DNA of 64,000 nucleotides from Simmondsia chinensis (taxonomy: Eukaryota > Streptophyta > Magnoliopsida > Caryophyllales > Simmondsiaceae). The notes beneath the pieces are model-generated. The model was not told the origin of the DNA and made no database searches. It worked only from the letters and a program-made list of their open reading frames with translations. Positions 35,640-46,428 of this stretch are shown here, piece by piece. The stretch spans positions 947,501-1,011,500 of the forward strand of contig JAGTTD010000010.1 of NCBI GenBank assembly GCA_018398585.1. The letters run 5' to 3'. Within the stretch, counting starts at the first letter, position 1, and each line of letters begins with the position of its first letter. The position numbers and the translations under genes are program-made.

Positions 35640-37085
35640 GGAGGGGGCAAATAAATGCATTGTTAGCTTTGCTAGTTTTAAGTCATGTTTCATGAGCACT
35701 CAAAAAATTAAAAAAAGTACACTAAAATTCATGTGGAAGTTACGTAATATTTAATGGATAGTTAACAACGTGATTTAAGATGGTTGATAGAAAAATTTTA
35801 GACTTTTGGATGTAGTTTTCCGAAAAATTGAAAAATTATGGAGATTAAGTGACAAATGACGACTTTTCAAAATGATTTTCTGTAAAGACAAACTCTAAAA
35901 TTTATAAAATAATACTTTAGTTTTAAAATTACATATGTTTTACAAAATAGTTTAAAGTGTAGTGTGTAATAATATAAAATAGATTCGTCATCCAACTATA
36001 GTTTATTAGCAATGCCATGGCATTGTGGTTCGTGTATAAGATAAGGGAAATAGCAAAAAGTTGGTCAGGTACCAACAATAAAGACAAATTTTACATTATT
36101 TTTACATTATTGTTTGGACTGTTTTATTAAATACTTATACTTTTTGTTGTAAGGTTTGTAGATTAAAAATTAATACACATATATGTATTTTACCATTATT
36201 AACGATTGGGGGATAGGAGAAATAGCTTTGAAGCCTAACCGTTACATTGAACTCAATAGCTCGTTTTTAGAAACAAATTCTGGTCCAATCACTGATAAAA
36301 GGGGTAACTATATTGAGTGTTATAGTTAAAATATGGATAAAATTACAAAAATTTTAAGTCTTTTCCCGATGTGCCTCATTTTTATATGCATTTTACGTAT
36401 TGTCACTCGCAATATTGTTTCTGACAATTTTATATACATTTTGATGTAAATGTTGTACCATCAGGGCAAAATGTATCAAATGGAGCGAATTGGTAAAAAA
36501 AGTGTTGAAGAACTCATAGCTAAGCATTTTTGAAAATTTTGCATAGGAAACCCGACAATGTGCACAAAAAGGAACCAACCGGGTTGAGATATAAAAGATT
36601 GATCCCTTGGGTCGATTGATCGACCGTGCTTTCTACGACTTGGAGGCTAAAAACACTGTTTCTTGCATATGGTTTTGGGATTCTTTTGACCCCTTGAAAA
36701 TCCTGTAACGACCACTATAGAAGGTTGATTCTGTTCCTGCTTTAGGTGTCCGGTGCATGAGATTAGGTGTTAGCCTAACTGCTTGCTCCTATGGATCGGT
36801 AGTACTATTTTTTGGATTTCCATGTTCATTTATAGTTTGATTCTGATGCGTTTTCTGTTAGGAGGGATGCTAGTCTCGTGTTTGCTTGGATCATGGGGCT
36901 TGCTGATATTTGGGATGTTGAAATCAATTATCGAAAAAAAAGAAATGAAAGATAATGTGGTAAATCTTACCTGCTATTACATTTCAAAAAAAAAAAAACT
37001 ATCAAACGGTAATACGGATTTACTATTACCCCTGTATAGCCCTATCTATCCTTGTTATCTTGTTGTCAAATGGTGGTAAATTTTA
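35640..37085. other. Intergenic AT-rich sequence
   Basis: No supportable gene. At 36600-36960 a less AT-rich segment ends 'aattatcgaaaaaaaag' and may be an old poly(A) retro-insert; I could not define its start or class. Confidence 0.4.
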
Positions 37086-37096
37086 CAATACATAAG

Positions 37097-37654
37097 TAGG
37101 GGTGCACACGAACTGAGCGTTCAATAAAGTACAGGTGTTTGAAATCAATTACAACTCATTCGTGTTCGTTATTGGGGCCTTGATAAGCATTCGAGCAAGC
37201 TCGATAAGCTTGACGAATTGAGTTCAAACAAGAGGGTGCTCCGCTTGTTAACGCTCGCTAATATTTTGGTAAGAACTCATTAAGGGGTCGATAAGAACTC
37301 ATTAAAAACTCCTTAAGAATTCGTTAGAGGTTGGTTAAGAGCTCGTTAACAGTTAATATTAACTCGAAAATAATTCGACCATGGCTCAATAGTAACTCGA
37401 AATAGCTATGCTCGGCCCGATAACAGGCTCGGATCGGCTTGATAGCAAGCTCAAATCGGCTCCATTAGCCTAACGAGCCGAGCTGAGAATAAAACACAAT
37501 AGAATCTTATCGAATCGAGCTCGACAAAGGGTTTAAAGTCCGATAAGAGCTGGGGTCAAACTTGAGCTCGACGAGACTTTTTGAGTTCGAGTTCAAGTTC
37601 ATACAAGGAGTTGCTCATCTCGGCTCAACTCGACTCTGCTCTTTTACAGTCCTA
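37097..37654. mobile_element. GAGCTCGAGCC-rich element with 8-bp target duplication
   Basis: Starts TAGGGGTGCACACGAAC and ends TTTTACAGTCCTA, imperfect inverted termini. Flanks TACATAAG (37089-37096) and TATATAAG (37655-37662) differ at one base. This supports a hAT-type non-autonomous DNA transposon. Confidence 0.7.
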
Positions 37655-38128
37655 TATATAAGTGAGATTTTGAAAAAGAAAAAGGTAGGGGGAATCACGT
37701 GGAATGGGGTTGCTTAGCTTTACAATTGTCGCCCACGGCACATGTGATTCGTCCTTTATTGCTTCTCTTTCCTTTTTAGTTTTAGCCCATTCTACATTTT
37801 CTAGTTCAAAAAATAAACAGTAATTAAACCACTGGTGTTATCTCATACGATGTATAAAGAATATTTTTATTTCATATAGTATCTTGTAAAATGTTGATTC
37901 ATAATGTATATGAATCAAGGTCGCTTTTTATTGTTGAAAGTACAGTTTGACACGTTTGACCAAAGAATAAAAGTATAGAGTATTTCAAATAAAAATGTGA
38001 TGTCACAAAAATTTAATAAAAATGTAAACATAATTCGATAAATAAATTAGTTAATTTAATTTTTTAAATGGATGCTATTTATTTCTTTTTAATGTGAGAT
38101 TTATGGTAATTTATGACTTCTTTTTATA

Positions 38129-38392
38129 AAGGGTTTATTTATTAGGGATTAAGGCACTGGATTCCATTAGAATTCTGAAGTTAAGTGTGCTTGGGCAAGA
38201 GTAGTACCAGGATGGGTTATCTCCTGGGAAGTCCTCGTATTGCTAACCCTATAAGGTTAGGGGTCCTCAGAAATAGTCTCTCGGCAGGGTTACGTCCTGA
38301 AGGGGTAAGACTGCGTACATCCACCCCTCCCAGACCCCGCTTATGCGGGAGCCCTTGAGGCACTGGGTCTGTTGTTGTTGTTGTTGTTGTTG
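38129..38392 (+). mobile_element. 5S rRNA-derived SINE, best full-length copy
   Basis: CACTGGATTCCATTAGAATT, CTGAAGTTAAGTGTGCTTGG, GCAAGAGTAGTACCAGGATG, 'gggttatctcctgggaagtc' and CTCGTATTGC match plant 5S rRNA from about position 26 to its 3' end. Then AGGTTAGGGGTCCTCAG starts the LINE-type tail, ending CACTGGGTCTG(TTG)8. Flanks 'tatgacttctttttat' (38112-38127) and 'tatgacttgtttttac' (38393-38408). No body separates head and tail. Confidence 0.93.
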
Positions 38393-38659
38393 TATGACTT
38401 GTTTTTACAAGCCTCGTTTGGTACGTGGAAAGTAAACGCGGGAAGTAAAAATTCATGAGAAGTACATATTTTGGCTCTTGTTTGGTTGGCAGGAAGTAGG
38501 CAGAATGCGGTAAGTGAAAATTGCTTAGCAATTTTCAATTCCTTCAAAACATAGGAAGTAACCTACCTAGCTCCCTTTGGCTAAGTTCTAATTCCTTCAT
38601 TTTTGATTAATCTCACAAAAGAAGTTTTATTTCCTATCCTGGCAATCAAGCGTCTTTTA

Positions 38660-39154
38660 TAGAGCTGGAAAAATTTGACCCGACCCAATGACTCGACCTG
38701 TTTGACCCGCCACCTGACCCGACCCGACCCTAACCCGAACCAATTTAAATTTATTGGGAATCGAACCCGAAAATAAACCGACCTGAATTTGACCCGACTT
38801 GAACTTGACCCAAAACCATAAATTACTGACCCAAATTAGACCCGACCCAAGTTTGACCTGACATTTGATGATCCGAGACTTGAACCAACATGTCCTATAA
38901 CCCAAAATGGCCCAAATAGAGGTTTAACTTATCATTTTTAGTTATAATTTTCAAGATTTAATAGATATATTATCAAATAACCTGTAAATCAACCTAAAAT
39001 CCAACTCAACCCAAGGATGTCCCAGCCTGACATTAACCCGACCCATTTTCGACCCGACCTGAGACTAACCCGACTCGAGCCTGACCCAACCCGATTTTGA
39101 CACAAACCGAGATAGACCCGACTTGACATTAATCTGACCCGATTGCCAGGTCTA
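38660..39154. mobile_element. hAT-type MITE, uninterrupted
   Basis: TAGAGCTGGAAAAATTTG to GATTGCCAGGTCTA, flanked by perfect 8-bp GTCTTTTA (38652-38659 and 39155-39162). The 495-bp body is rich in 'gacccgaccc' motifs. Sister of 31912-32959. Confidence 0.85.
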
Positions 39155-39469
39155 GTCTTTTACCTACTTTCTAGGAAGTTGACATAAAAATTGAATTCTT
39201 ATGAAATGCAACTTCTCACAGGAATTTAATTCATGTTGCAACCAAACGAGGCCAAAATTTTATTTCCTTTTTCTATGAATTTTTTAAAAGACACCCTCTG
39301 GTATTGCTAGGACCGAGGTTTGGAAAGTTTTGAGGGATGGGTAAACATCTCTTCTTATCTCTACGTGTATTATAGCAAAGTTCGTTCACTACAAAAACCA
39401 CCAAACTAAAGAAGCTTTCTCGTAAACTCATTCGTGTTTCCTATACATACTAAAAATAATATTTATTAA

Positions 39470-39998
39470 ATAGGAAAATTATCACTTAAGTACTATGAGG
39501 TTTGAGCATTTATCACTTAGGTATCTTGATATTTTAATATATACAATAAGGTATCCTTAGTTTTACACATTTTATCACTTAAGTATCCTTGAAGTTCTAA
39601 AATTTTATCAATCAGGTACCCTTTTGTCAAAAAATCGATAGATTTTCGTTACAAAATGCTAAATCTGAACATGACTTCAATAATATATAAGTATCTTCAT
39701 TAGAATTTGATGCTTTTTTGCCCAAAAATGCGACAATTACACAAAATTATGGTAATTTTTCGGTGGTTTACATCAACATTCGTTGAATATTTTATCACAA
39801 TTTGTTGAATTTTTTATGAAAATATTGGCATTAGCTTATATATACTATCATATTCATGTATTATATCAACATTTTTTATATAAAATTGATCAAATTCTTA
39901 ATAAAGTTCATCAAATTTCTATTCAAACCTCCCCATGTCATGATGCCTAAGTGATAAATGCTCAAACCTTAGGATACTTAAACGATAATTTTCCTATT
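39470..39998. mobile_element. TIR element, 'atcacttaag' family
   Basis: Left end AATAGGAAAATTATCACTTA with 'gaggtttgagc'; right end 'ctcaaaccttagg' with AACGATAATTTTCCTATT. TATTAAAT-like flanks on both sides. Related to 44550-45290. Confidence 0.7.
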
Positions 39999-40259
39999 AA
40001 ATATTCAGCTAAAATACAAAATTAGATAAATATTATATTTTGTTTTTTTTTTTTTTTTATAGGGCATGAAAATTGTGGCTTTTAGCTGGGATAGTGTTTG
40101 CAAGGGAAAGAGTACAAGCTAAGAAATTAACGGCTCTCAATTTTTTATGGTTCCTACTCATTTCTTTCTCACCCTTTTTCTCTCTTGTCACCATCCCGAG
40201 TTTTAGGGTTCGAAGCGGATATTTTTAAAATAAGATTGCTATATAGGTTGCATTTTTCT

Positions 40260-40391
40260 TGGGTTGGAGGTCTTTGGAAACAGCCTCCCTTCAGGGTAGC
40301 ACCCTAAAAAGGGAAGACTGCGTACATCCATCCCCCGACCCTACATATGCGGGAGCCCTTGTGGCACTGGGTTTGTTATTGTTGTTGTTGT
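40260..40391 (+). mobile_element. Tail-only retro-insert
   Basis: GGTTGGAGGTCTTTGGAAAC, 'agactgcgtacatcc', 'gcgggagcccttgtggcact' and a TTG-type end. No clean duplication found. Confidence 0.8.
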
Positions 40392-40409
40392 ACTGCATTT
40401 TCGTTAAAT

Positions 40410-40590
40410 TTCGCCGGGCCTTTAGGCCCAATCCACGGAGTTGGTACACATGAAATCCACATACAAGCCCAAATAGGATTCCATCCTAGGCAGTAGGTGG
40501 AGTAACCCACTAGGCTTATAAGGTGATCTATTCTTTCCCTCAACTCCGATGTGGGATTCCACAAGACTCACATGTAGAGTCTTTAACAAT
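40410..40590 (+). repeat. 'cacagagttgg' dispersed repeat
   Basis: GGCCTTTAGGCCCAATCCAC, 'ggagttggtacacatg', 'aacccactaggcttataagg' and 'gatgtgggattcc'. It directly follows the tail insert at 40260-40391. Confidence 0.5.
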
Positions 40591-40724
40591 TTTTAATCTT
40601 ACTTCTCCAATCAGAGAACAAGAAAAAAAAACATAAATTTTAATTGAAGATCTAGGAATAAAACTGAATAATAAACCGTAATTAGCTACCCATCTTTATA
40701 AAGGAACTTCTCTGAGCCTTTGCC

Positions 40725-40985
40725 CAAAATAGCATAAAATCAAAAAATATTACCCAAAATGGCATATTTTAAAAAATATTTTCTCAAATGGCCTCCACGT
40801 CATCAAATTTTAAATTTCAAATTTTTTTCTTTTTTGTTCTGTTTTGGGGTTTAGGATTTAAATTTTTAAATAATTTTTTTTTAAATTTGCTGATATGGAG
40901 GCTATTTGGGAGAATATTTTTTAAAATAGACCATTTTGGGTAAATATTTTATATTTTGGGCCATTTTAGGCAACGGCTCAACTTT
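40725..40985. mobile_element. Palindromic foldback MITE
   Basis: 'gagcctttgcccaaaat', 'acccaaaatggcatatttt' and 'aaatggcctccacgtc' are mirrored by 'gatatggaggctatttggg', 'ccattttgggtaaat' and 'ggcaacggctc'. Stem about 100 bp, short AT loop. Confidence 0.8.
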
Positions 40986-41167
40986 TCTAGTTAAACTTAA
41001 AGTCTAAAACAACTTATGATAAATAAAAAACTTAAAACAAAACACAATTCTATCTAAAAAATAAAACCAAATCTAGCAAAATTAAGCTAACCCGTATCTT
41101 TTATTTATAAGACTCTTATACGGGTATAAGACCCGTATCTTTTATTTATAAGACCCATATCTTATAG

Positions 41168-41305
41168 GCTGGGGGTCCTCGGAAACAGCCTCTCTTCAGG
41201 GTAGCCCTCTGAAGGGAGAAGGCTGCGTACATCTACCCTCCTCAGACCCTGCTTTTGGCGGGAGCCCTTGGAGGCACTAGGTTTGTTGTTGTTATTGTTA
41301 TACGG
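41168..41305 (+). mobile_element. Tail-only retro-insert
   Basis: CTGGGGGTCCTCGGAAACAG, GGCTGCGTACATCTACC, 'ggcgggagcccttgg' and a TTG-type end. Confidence 0.82.
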
Positions 41306-41589
41306 GTATAACTTCTTACTCGTTCGCTCATCAATCCGCCAAGATACAGACTGCATCGAGCAATAAGTGTAATATCATTTGATGGCACGTGCCACCCATA
41401 TGATAGTGGTGGGGTGGGTGTCCTTTGCACCAAGCTTAAGCTTCACTGTGTGAGAAAAGACTGCATTCCTTATAAAGTGGCCGCACGTGCACCCCGGTCC
41501 CATTTCTTCACCAAATTCATATCTTTCTATTACAAGCTTTACTGTGAGAGTTCATTTATCAAGTACTAATATATTAAATTTTATTACAA

Positions 41590-42113
41590 TATTAAAGTTA
41601 AACATACTTGGACGAGAGTTGTACCAAAATGGGTGACCTCTTGGTGCCCAGCGGAGAGATTCCAGTTGAGATTTAATCTAAACTATGGCAATGGCTGTGA
41701 TCCGCCTTCCCTGAGTCCCGTGCTTCAATAGTTTCAGCACGTCGTTGCTCCAGTTTTTTGCAGTTTTGGTTGATCATGTAGTTCGATGCCTTGAGTAGTC
41801 ATGTTTGAGGCTCGTATTTTACCTTTTTTGACTATTTCCTTGCCTTTTGTTGTCTCTTGTGGCTCCCGTTCTTCTATTAGTGGACTCAGGTCTCGCTTAG
41901 TCGAGTGGCCTGCTATGTACCGCGACCTTGTCGCTAATTATGGAAACAAAAAATGATGGGTGACCTCCTGGGATATCCATGTGTTGTCCACCCTATAAGG
42001 TTGGGGGTCCTCGAAAATAGCATTTCGGTAGGTTTGCATCCTGAAAGGGTAAGGCTGCGTACATCCATTCCTCTCAGACCCCGCTTAGGTGGGAGCCTTG
42101 AGGCACTGGGTCT
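41590..42113 (+). mobile_element. 5S rRNA-derived SINE split by a later retro-insert
   Basis: 5S part AAGTTAAACATACTTGGACG, 'agagttgtaccaaaatg' and 'ggtgacctcttgg' is followed by foreign sequence 41656-41950. It then resumes GATGGGTGACCTCCTGGG, 'ttgtccaccctataaggttg' and the full tail to 'cactgggtctttttt'. 'atgggtgacctc[t/c]tgg' on both sides is the target duplication of the insert. Confidence 0.85.
41656..41950 (+). mobile_element. Retro-insert nested in the 5S SINE
   Basis: GC-richer insert ending 'gctaattatggaaacaaaaa'. The segment 'tcgcttagtcgagtggcctg' resembles 'gcctagtcgagttacct' at the 3' end of the insert at 34061-34973 (minus strand), suggesting one family. Confidence 0.6.
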
Positions 42114-42359
42114 TTTTTTTTTTTAAACAAGCTACATTGTAGAGTCCGCTTATATTAAACATTGTTTGTAATTATAGGATGAGACCAATTGTATTAAAGT
42201 TTATACTAGAGTTTTTAGCGTGGATTATTTTGCTCTCCTCCGTGGATATAGACTTTGGCTGAATCGTGTAAATTTTGGTTTTCTTGATTTTACTCTCCAA
42301 TCCTGTATAATTGAAAAAAAGAGGATTATTTTGTTGTAATAAGAACAGAAAACTAAATT

Positions 42360-42570
42360 AATTTTTTTTGATAATTAAGAATTTATTAATTAGAAAATAA
42401 TCATATTTTTAGCATGGTAAAGCCTTGGGGGAGGGGGGAGGGGATAAACCCCTTAAAATCCTCATAAAGAGGACACCACTTTTGAGCTTCGTGGGATTCG
42501 ATCCCGGGTCACCACGTTGACACTCTGCGATCACGACTACTCGGCTATGTCCCTAAGGGACATCCATATA
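42360..42570 (-). mobile_element. tRNA-derived SINE-like element
   Basis: Minus strand: ATAGCCGAGTAGTCGTGATC (box A-like) and GGGATCGAATCCC (box B-like), then a C-rich stretch. T-rich on the distal side. Confidence 0.5.
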
Positions 42571-42963
42571 TATATATACACGAGAATTCAAGCAAATACA
42601 CCGCCCACTAGACAACCCCAAACACCTATTACACCTAGAAGACAAGAGGACTCATTAAACACCAAGACAGCAATTCCCAGGGCGCAGGAAGCCACTCTAA
42701 CGCCGGCCTTAGAAGCTCCAACCACCTAAAACGCTCGCTGACAAAAATCGACACAAGCTGCTTTATGTAGAGCAAACGATTTGGCCCCTAACTTGCTCAA
42801 AGCGCTAGACTTTCCCACTTAGAATCCATGACCACCACATTGATACCAAAATTTGAAGAAGGATCAAAACTAAGATAAGAACGGCGATCAGTACTCCCCA
42901 CCACTTTAAAATGTAGATTATAAAGTGTGAGAACTAAATACACATTAATTAACAATGGATTAT

Positions 42964-43482
42964 TTACACTGAAGGTCCTAGTATTTTACCTATTGTGTCA
43001 ATTTAGTCCCTTGGTCAACTTTAAGTTGAGTTAATGACGTAATTTTGAGCCGCAAAATTATGTTAGATGCAAGTAACTTATTATAAATTCATCAATTTAC
43101 TCAATTTAACCTAACTTATGACCGAACTATTAAAAATTTTATTAAAAACTTAACATAAATTTTATCTAAGTACCAAATTAAATTGCATAAGAACTAAATT
43201 GACGCAATTAAAAGTGCAAGGACTAAATTGACACAGTGAACAAAGTACAGGGTCAAAATATGTTAATTTAGTCATTTGGTTAAATTTAAGTTAAGTTAAT
43301 GACGTAATTTTGAACAGTAAAATCATGTTAGATGCAAGTAACTTATTATAAATTCATCAATTTACTGAATTTAACCCAACTTGTGGCCAAACCATTTAAA
43401 TTTTTTATTAAAAACTTAACATAAATTTTTCCTGTGGACCAAATTGACACAATAAACAAACTATACGGTCCTTTGGTGTAAG
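42964..43482. mobile_element. TIR element with internally duplicated core
   Basis: Left TTACACTGAAGGTCC with 'attgtgtcaatttagtcc'; right 'ggaccaaattgacacaat' with GGTCCTTTGGTGTAA. Inside, a roughly 260-bp block ('gagttaatgacgtaattttg', 'gttagatgcaagtaac', 'aaaacttaacataaattt') occurs twice in direct order. Confidence 0.75.
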
Positions 43483-43496
43483 TTACCCAATAATAA

Positions 43497-44357
43497 CAGG
43501 CCAAATTATGAAAAGACCCCCTGAACTTTACAGTTCAACACAATACACGCCCTGCACTTTCAGTTCATAAAATAGCCCCCTGAACTTTACAGTTAGACAC
43601 AACACACCTCCTGCACTTTTAATTTCATAGAATAACCCCCTAAACTTTATAATTAAATACAATACTCCCCATGAGCTTTACAATTAGATTAATAAATTTA
43701 AAATTCAAAAAAGTATCAAATTAAAATCATAAATTTTCTACTTTTGTATAAAAAATATAGATTTTTTTTATTTTTATGTGGAAGATGGGAGTTTTGTGTT
43801 TTTAAGAAAAGGATAACATAATAAATTTTACACAAAATAATTTTTTAATAAAATATAGTAATAATATTCTAAATTTAGAATAGAATAAAATATTTTTAAA
43901 AATTTTTATAAACAATATTATAACAAAAAATATAAGTTCAAAATTAGATTAATAAATTTAAAATTGTGTAAAATTTAAAATTTAAAAATAAATTCTAAAA
44001 AATAATTATTTAAAATATTGAAAAATTAAAGAAAAATATTATTATATTTTTTCAAAATTTTTAATTTTATTTTTAAAATTTAAAATTTGTTATTGTCTAA
44101 GGGGTGTATTATATTTACTAACAAAGTTCAGGGAGTGAATTTTGCATAATAACAAAGTTCAAGGACTAAACTGAAAGTATAAGGGGTGTATTATATTTAA
44201 TTATAAAATTCGGGGGATTATTTTGTAAAATTTAAAATGCAGGAGGTGTGTTGTATCTAAATGTAATGTTCAGGAAGATATTCTATGAAATTAAAAGTAT
44301 AGATGGTATATTATGTCTAATTGTAAAGTTTAGGGGGTCTTTCTATAATTTGGCCTT
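43497..44357. mobile_element. Long-TIR element with 8-bp target duplication (hAT-like)
   Basis: CAGGCCAAATTATGAAAAGA to TTTCTATAATTTGGCCTT, with arms of about 190 bp carrying repeated 'cccctgaactttacag' or complement motifs. Perfect AATAATAA at 43489-43496 and 44358-44365. The core is about 85% AT. It ends about 30 bp from the tRNA-Pro gene's 3' side. Confidence 0.8.
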
Positions 44358-44396
44358 AATAATAAGACTAAAAATGACAACAGCTCAAAAGGAAAG

Positions 44397-44468
44397 GGGG
44401 CGTTGCGAGAATCGAACTCGCGACCTCTCGCACCCGAAGCGAGAATCATACCACTAGACCAAACGCCC
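44397..44468 (-). tRNA. trnP-CGG: tRNA-Pro (anticodon CGG)
   Basis: The minus strand gives a 72-nt cloverleaf. The acceptor stem GGGCGTT pairs with AACGCCC. Box A is TGGTCTAGTGGTATG. The anticodon arm is CTCGC-TTCGGGT-GCGAG with CGG at 34-36. Box B is GGTTCGATTC-like (gagttcgattctcg). A TTTT Pol III terminator lies at 44387-44390, and an AC-rich 'ggcaaaaa' stretch lies upstream. No intron. It should be functional and reads CCG codons. It lies between two TIR elements in the gene-poor interval. Confidence 0.95.
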
Positions 44469-44549
44469 TTTTTGCCATTCTAATTAGTTATTTTGTATAA
44501 GTAATTATTATAAATTAAAAATTATTAATTTAATATTATCGAAATTTGT

Positions 44550-45290
44550 AACATAGGTATACTGAGATTTAAGGATGTATCACTTAAGTACCTTAGAGTC
44601 CCAATATACAATAAGATATTCTAAGATTTTAGAAAAATTATTGGTGATTTATTTGCAGGCACTCAATTACTTCAGGTTGGGGGTCCTCGGAAACAGCCTC
44701 CTTTCCACCCGGAAGGGGTAAGGCTGCGTACATCACCCCTCCCAGACCCTGCTTTCTACTGGAGCCGCGAGGCACTGGGACTGTTGTTGTTGTTGTTGTT
44801 GTACCCCCAAATTTAAAAATTTTATCAATTAGGTACCTTTTTTTTAAATTATATAGGTTTTTATTAAAAATTGCTAACATAGGACATATTTATAACAATA
44901 TATAGGTGTTTTATATCATAATATTATAATTTTCTATGGTAAGATCCTAACATGTATTATAATTTTCTATTATAAAATGCTAACATATTTCATTATTTCA
45001 CTTATATGTCTATATCTTTCGTCATAATTTAGTGACTTTTGTTTGAATTATATTTGATTTTCGTTGAAAAAATTGATGCAGTTCGTATTTATTATGATAA
45101 TTATGTATTGCATCAACATTTTATAATGAAAATGTTCGAATTTTCATAAAAATTCACCGAATTCTCGCATATATAAGGTACCTAAGTGATAATTTTAAAA
45201 CCTCATGATACCTTATTATATACATTAAAATATCGGGATACCTAGGTAATAAATGATCGAACCTCAAGATACCTAAGTGATAATTTTATA
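44550..45290. mobile_element. TIR element, 'atcacttaag' family, with LINE-tail insert
   Basis: 'acataggtatactgagattt' and 'tatcacttaagtacctt' on the left are mirrored by 'gataccttattatat', 'taccaggtaataaatg'-like and 'aagatacctaagtgataatt' on the right. Broken by the insert at 44655-44803. Relative of 39470-39998. Confidence 0.6.
44655..44803 (+). mobile_element. Recent LINE tail insert
   Basis: 'ttgcaggcactcaattactt' and CAGGTTGGGGGTCCTCGG, GGAAGGGGTAAGGCTGCGTA, 'gagccgcgaggcactggg' and ACTG(TTG)6. Nearly identical to the insert ending at 48103 and to the tail of the LINE copy at 28443-28982, so it is one young subfamily. Confidence 0.88.
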
Positions 45291-45579
45291 TTTATATATT
45301 AAATACCAGGACAAATTCTTTTTGGGACATAGCATTTTGCTTTTTTTTTTTTATTATATATACAGCAGTGTTAATGGTGTGATCTTTGTTTGTATTTCTT
45401 TTTATTTCCAATAAATTAAAAGTTACATTTATAATTTTTTTTTTCTAACTTAAGTAAAACCTAGAAATAAGAAAATTTGTTTAAAACTAGATTTTAATTT
45501 CTCAAAAAAATAAAAAAACACACACACACACACACACAAATACAAACACAACAAATATATTTAATTTATTATCCAATAT

Positions 45580-45747
45580 GTATATATTAGTGATCTCATT
45601 CAAGTTGAGGGTCCTCAGAAACAGTCTCTTATCAGGGTCTCACTCTAATGAGGTAAGACTGCATACGTCCTACCCCTCCCAGACCTTGGGCGAGCGAGAG
45701 CCCTTAGGGCACTGAATATGTTGTTGTTGTATATATTAGTGATCTCA
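45580..45747 (+). mobile_element. Tail-only retro-insert with perfect 19-bp duplication
   Basis: The element at 45599-45728 (TTCAAGTTGAGGGTCCTCAG, 'aagactgcatacg', 'gagcccttagggcactg', TTG end) is flanked by 'gtatatattagtgatctca' at 45580-45598 and 45729-45747. Confidence 0.9.
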
Positions 45748-45870
45748 ATGCCGCAAAAGGCTCCTGCAAGGGCAATGTTTGGAAAGAGTGATATATACAA
45801 TCTTACTTCTACAAGATACTACCCGACAGAAAGACTATTTTCAAAAAGCCCCCAATAGTAAAAGTACGAG
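45748..45870 (-). mobile_element. Old tail copy, minus, abutting the previous insert
   Basis: 'atgccgcaaaaggctcctgc', 'gatatatacaatcttac', 'gaaagactattttc' and 'aaaaagcccccaata': diverged shared tail. Confidence 0.6.
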
Positions 45871-46428
45871 CCAAACAAGAGAGAGTGAAAAATGAGTTCC
45901 TTAATTATAGTTTTCTCCTTTACCAAATGAAACCTTAATAACAATATGATACGTAATAGAACCCAATAAGATACTGAAATATATAGTAGCAGAGAACAAC
46001 GGCAACCAAATGTATTATCCGGATTTAATCTCCACTAGGGACTTGTAGCTCCCTTTCACGGAGAATTTACGGGGATTCCACCCCGACATTACCGATGTAA
46101 GAGAAATAATAGTAAGATACTCATATCAATGTAACCAACTACATCAAATGGAAAAAAAAAAAAAAAAGAACTTAAATTATTGTTATTGAACTTGTACAAA
46201 TTATCATCTATCTTACAAATATACAATAAATAACTGTAAATAATATGGTTAAAAGGTTAAATTACAAATAATCTAATAGTATTTCATGTATAAAATTCAA
46301 GTTGCATTCAAGCAGCAAAGAATGATGAAGGCAAAATCCTTGTATTGTATGCAAAATTTCAATCCTTCATCCCAATAAGATTGATTTTTCAAGCTCGACC
46401 TTCGTTGAAGTGAGGTCTTATCCCAAAA

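Noticed and set aside
36783..37079. 98-codon ORF with hydrophobic N terminus
   Set aside because: Lies in AT-rich repeat-like DNA, no homologous family, no promoter or intron signals; probably chance.
38140..38240. Genuine 5S rRNA genes
   Set aside because: Only an internal part of 5S is present in each copy, with substitutions. It is fused to the LINE-type tail, copies are dispersed in both orientations, and target duplications enclose both parts.
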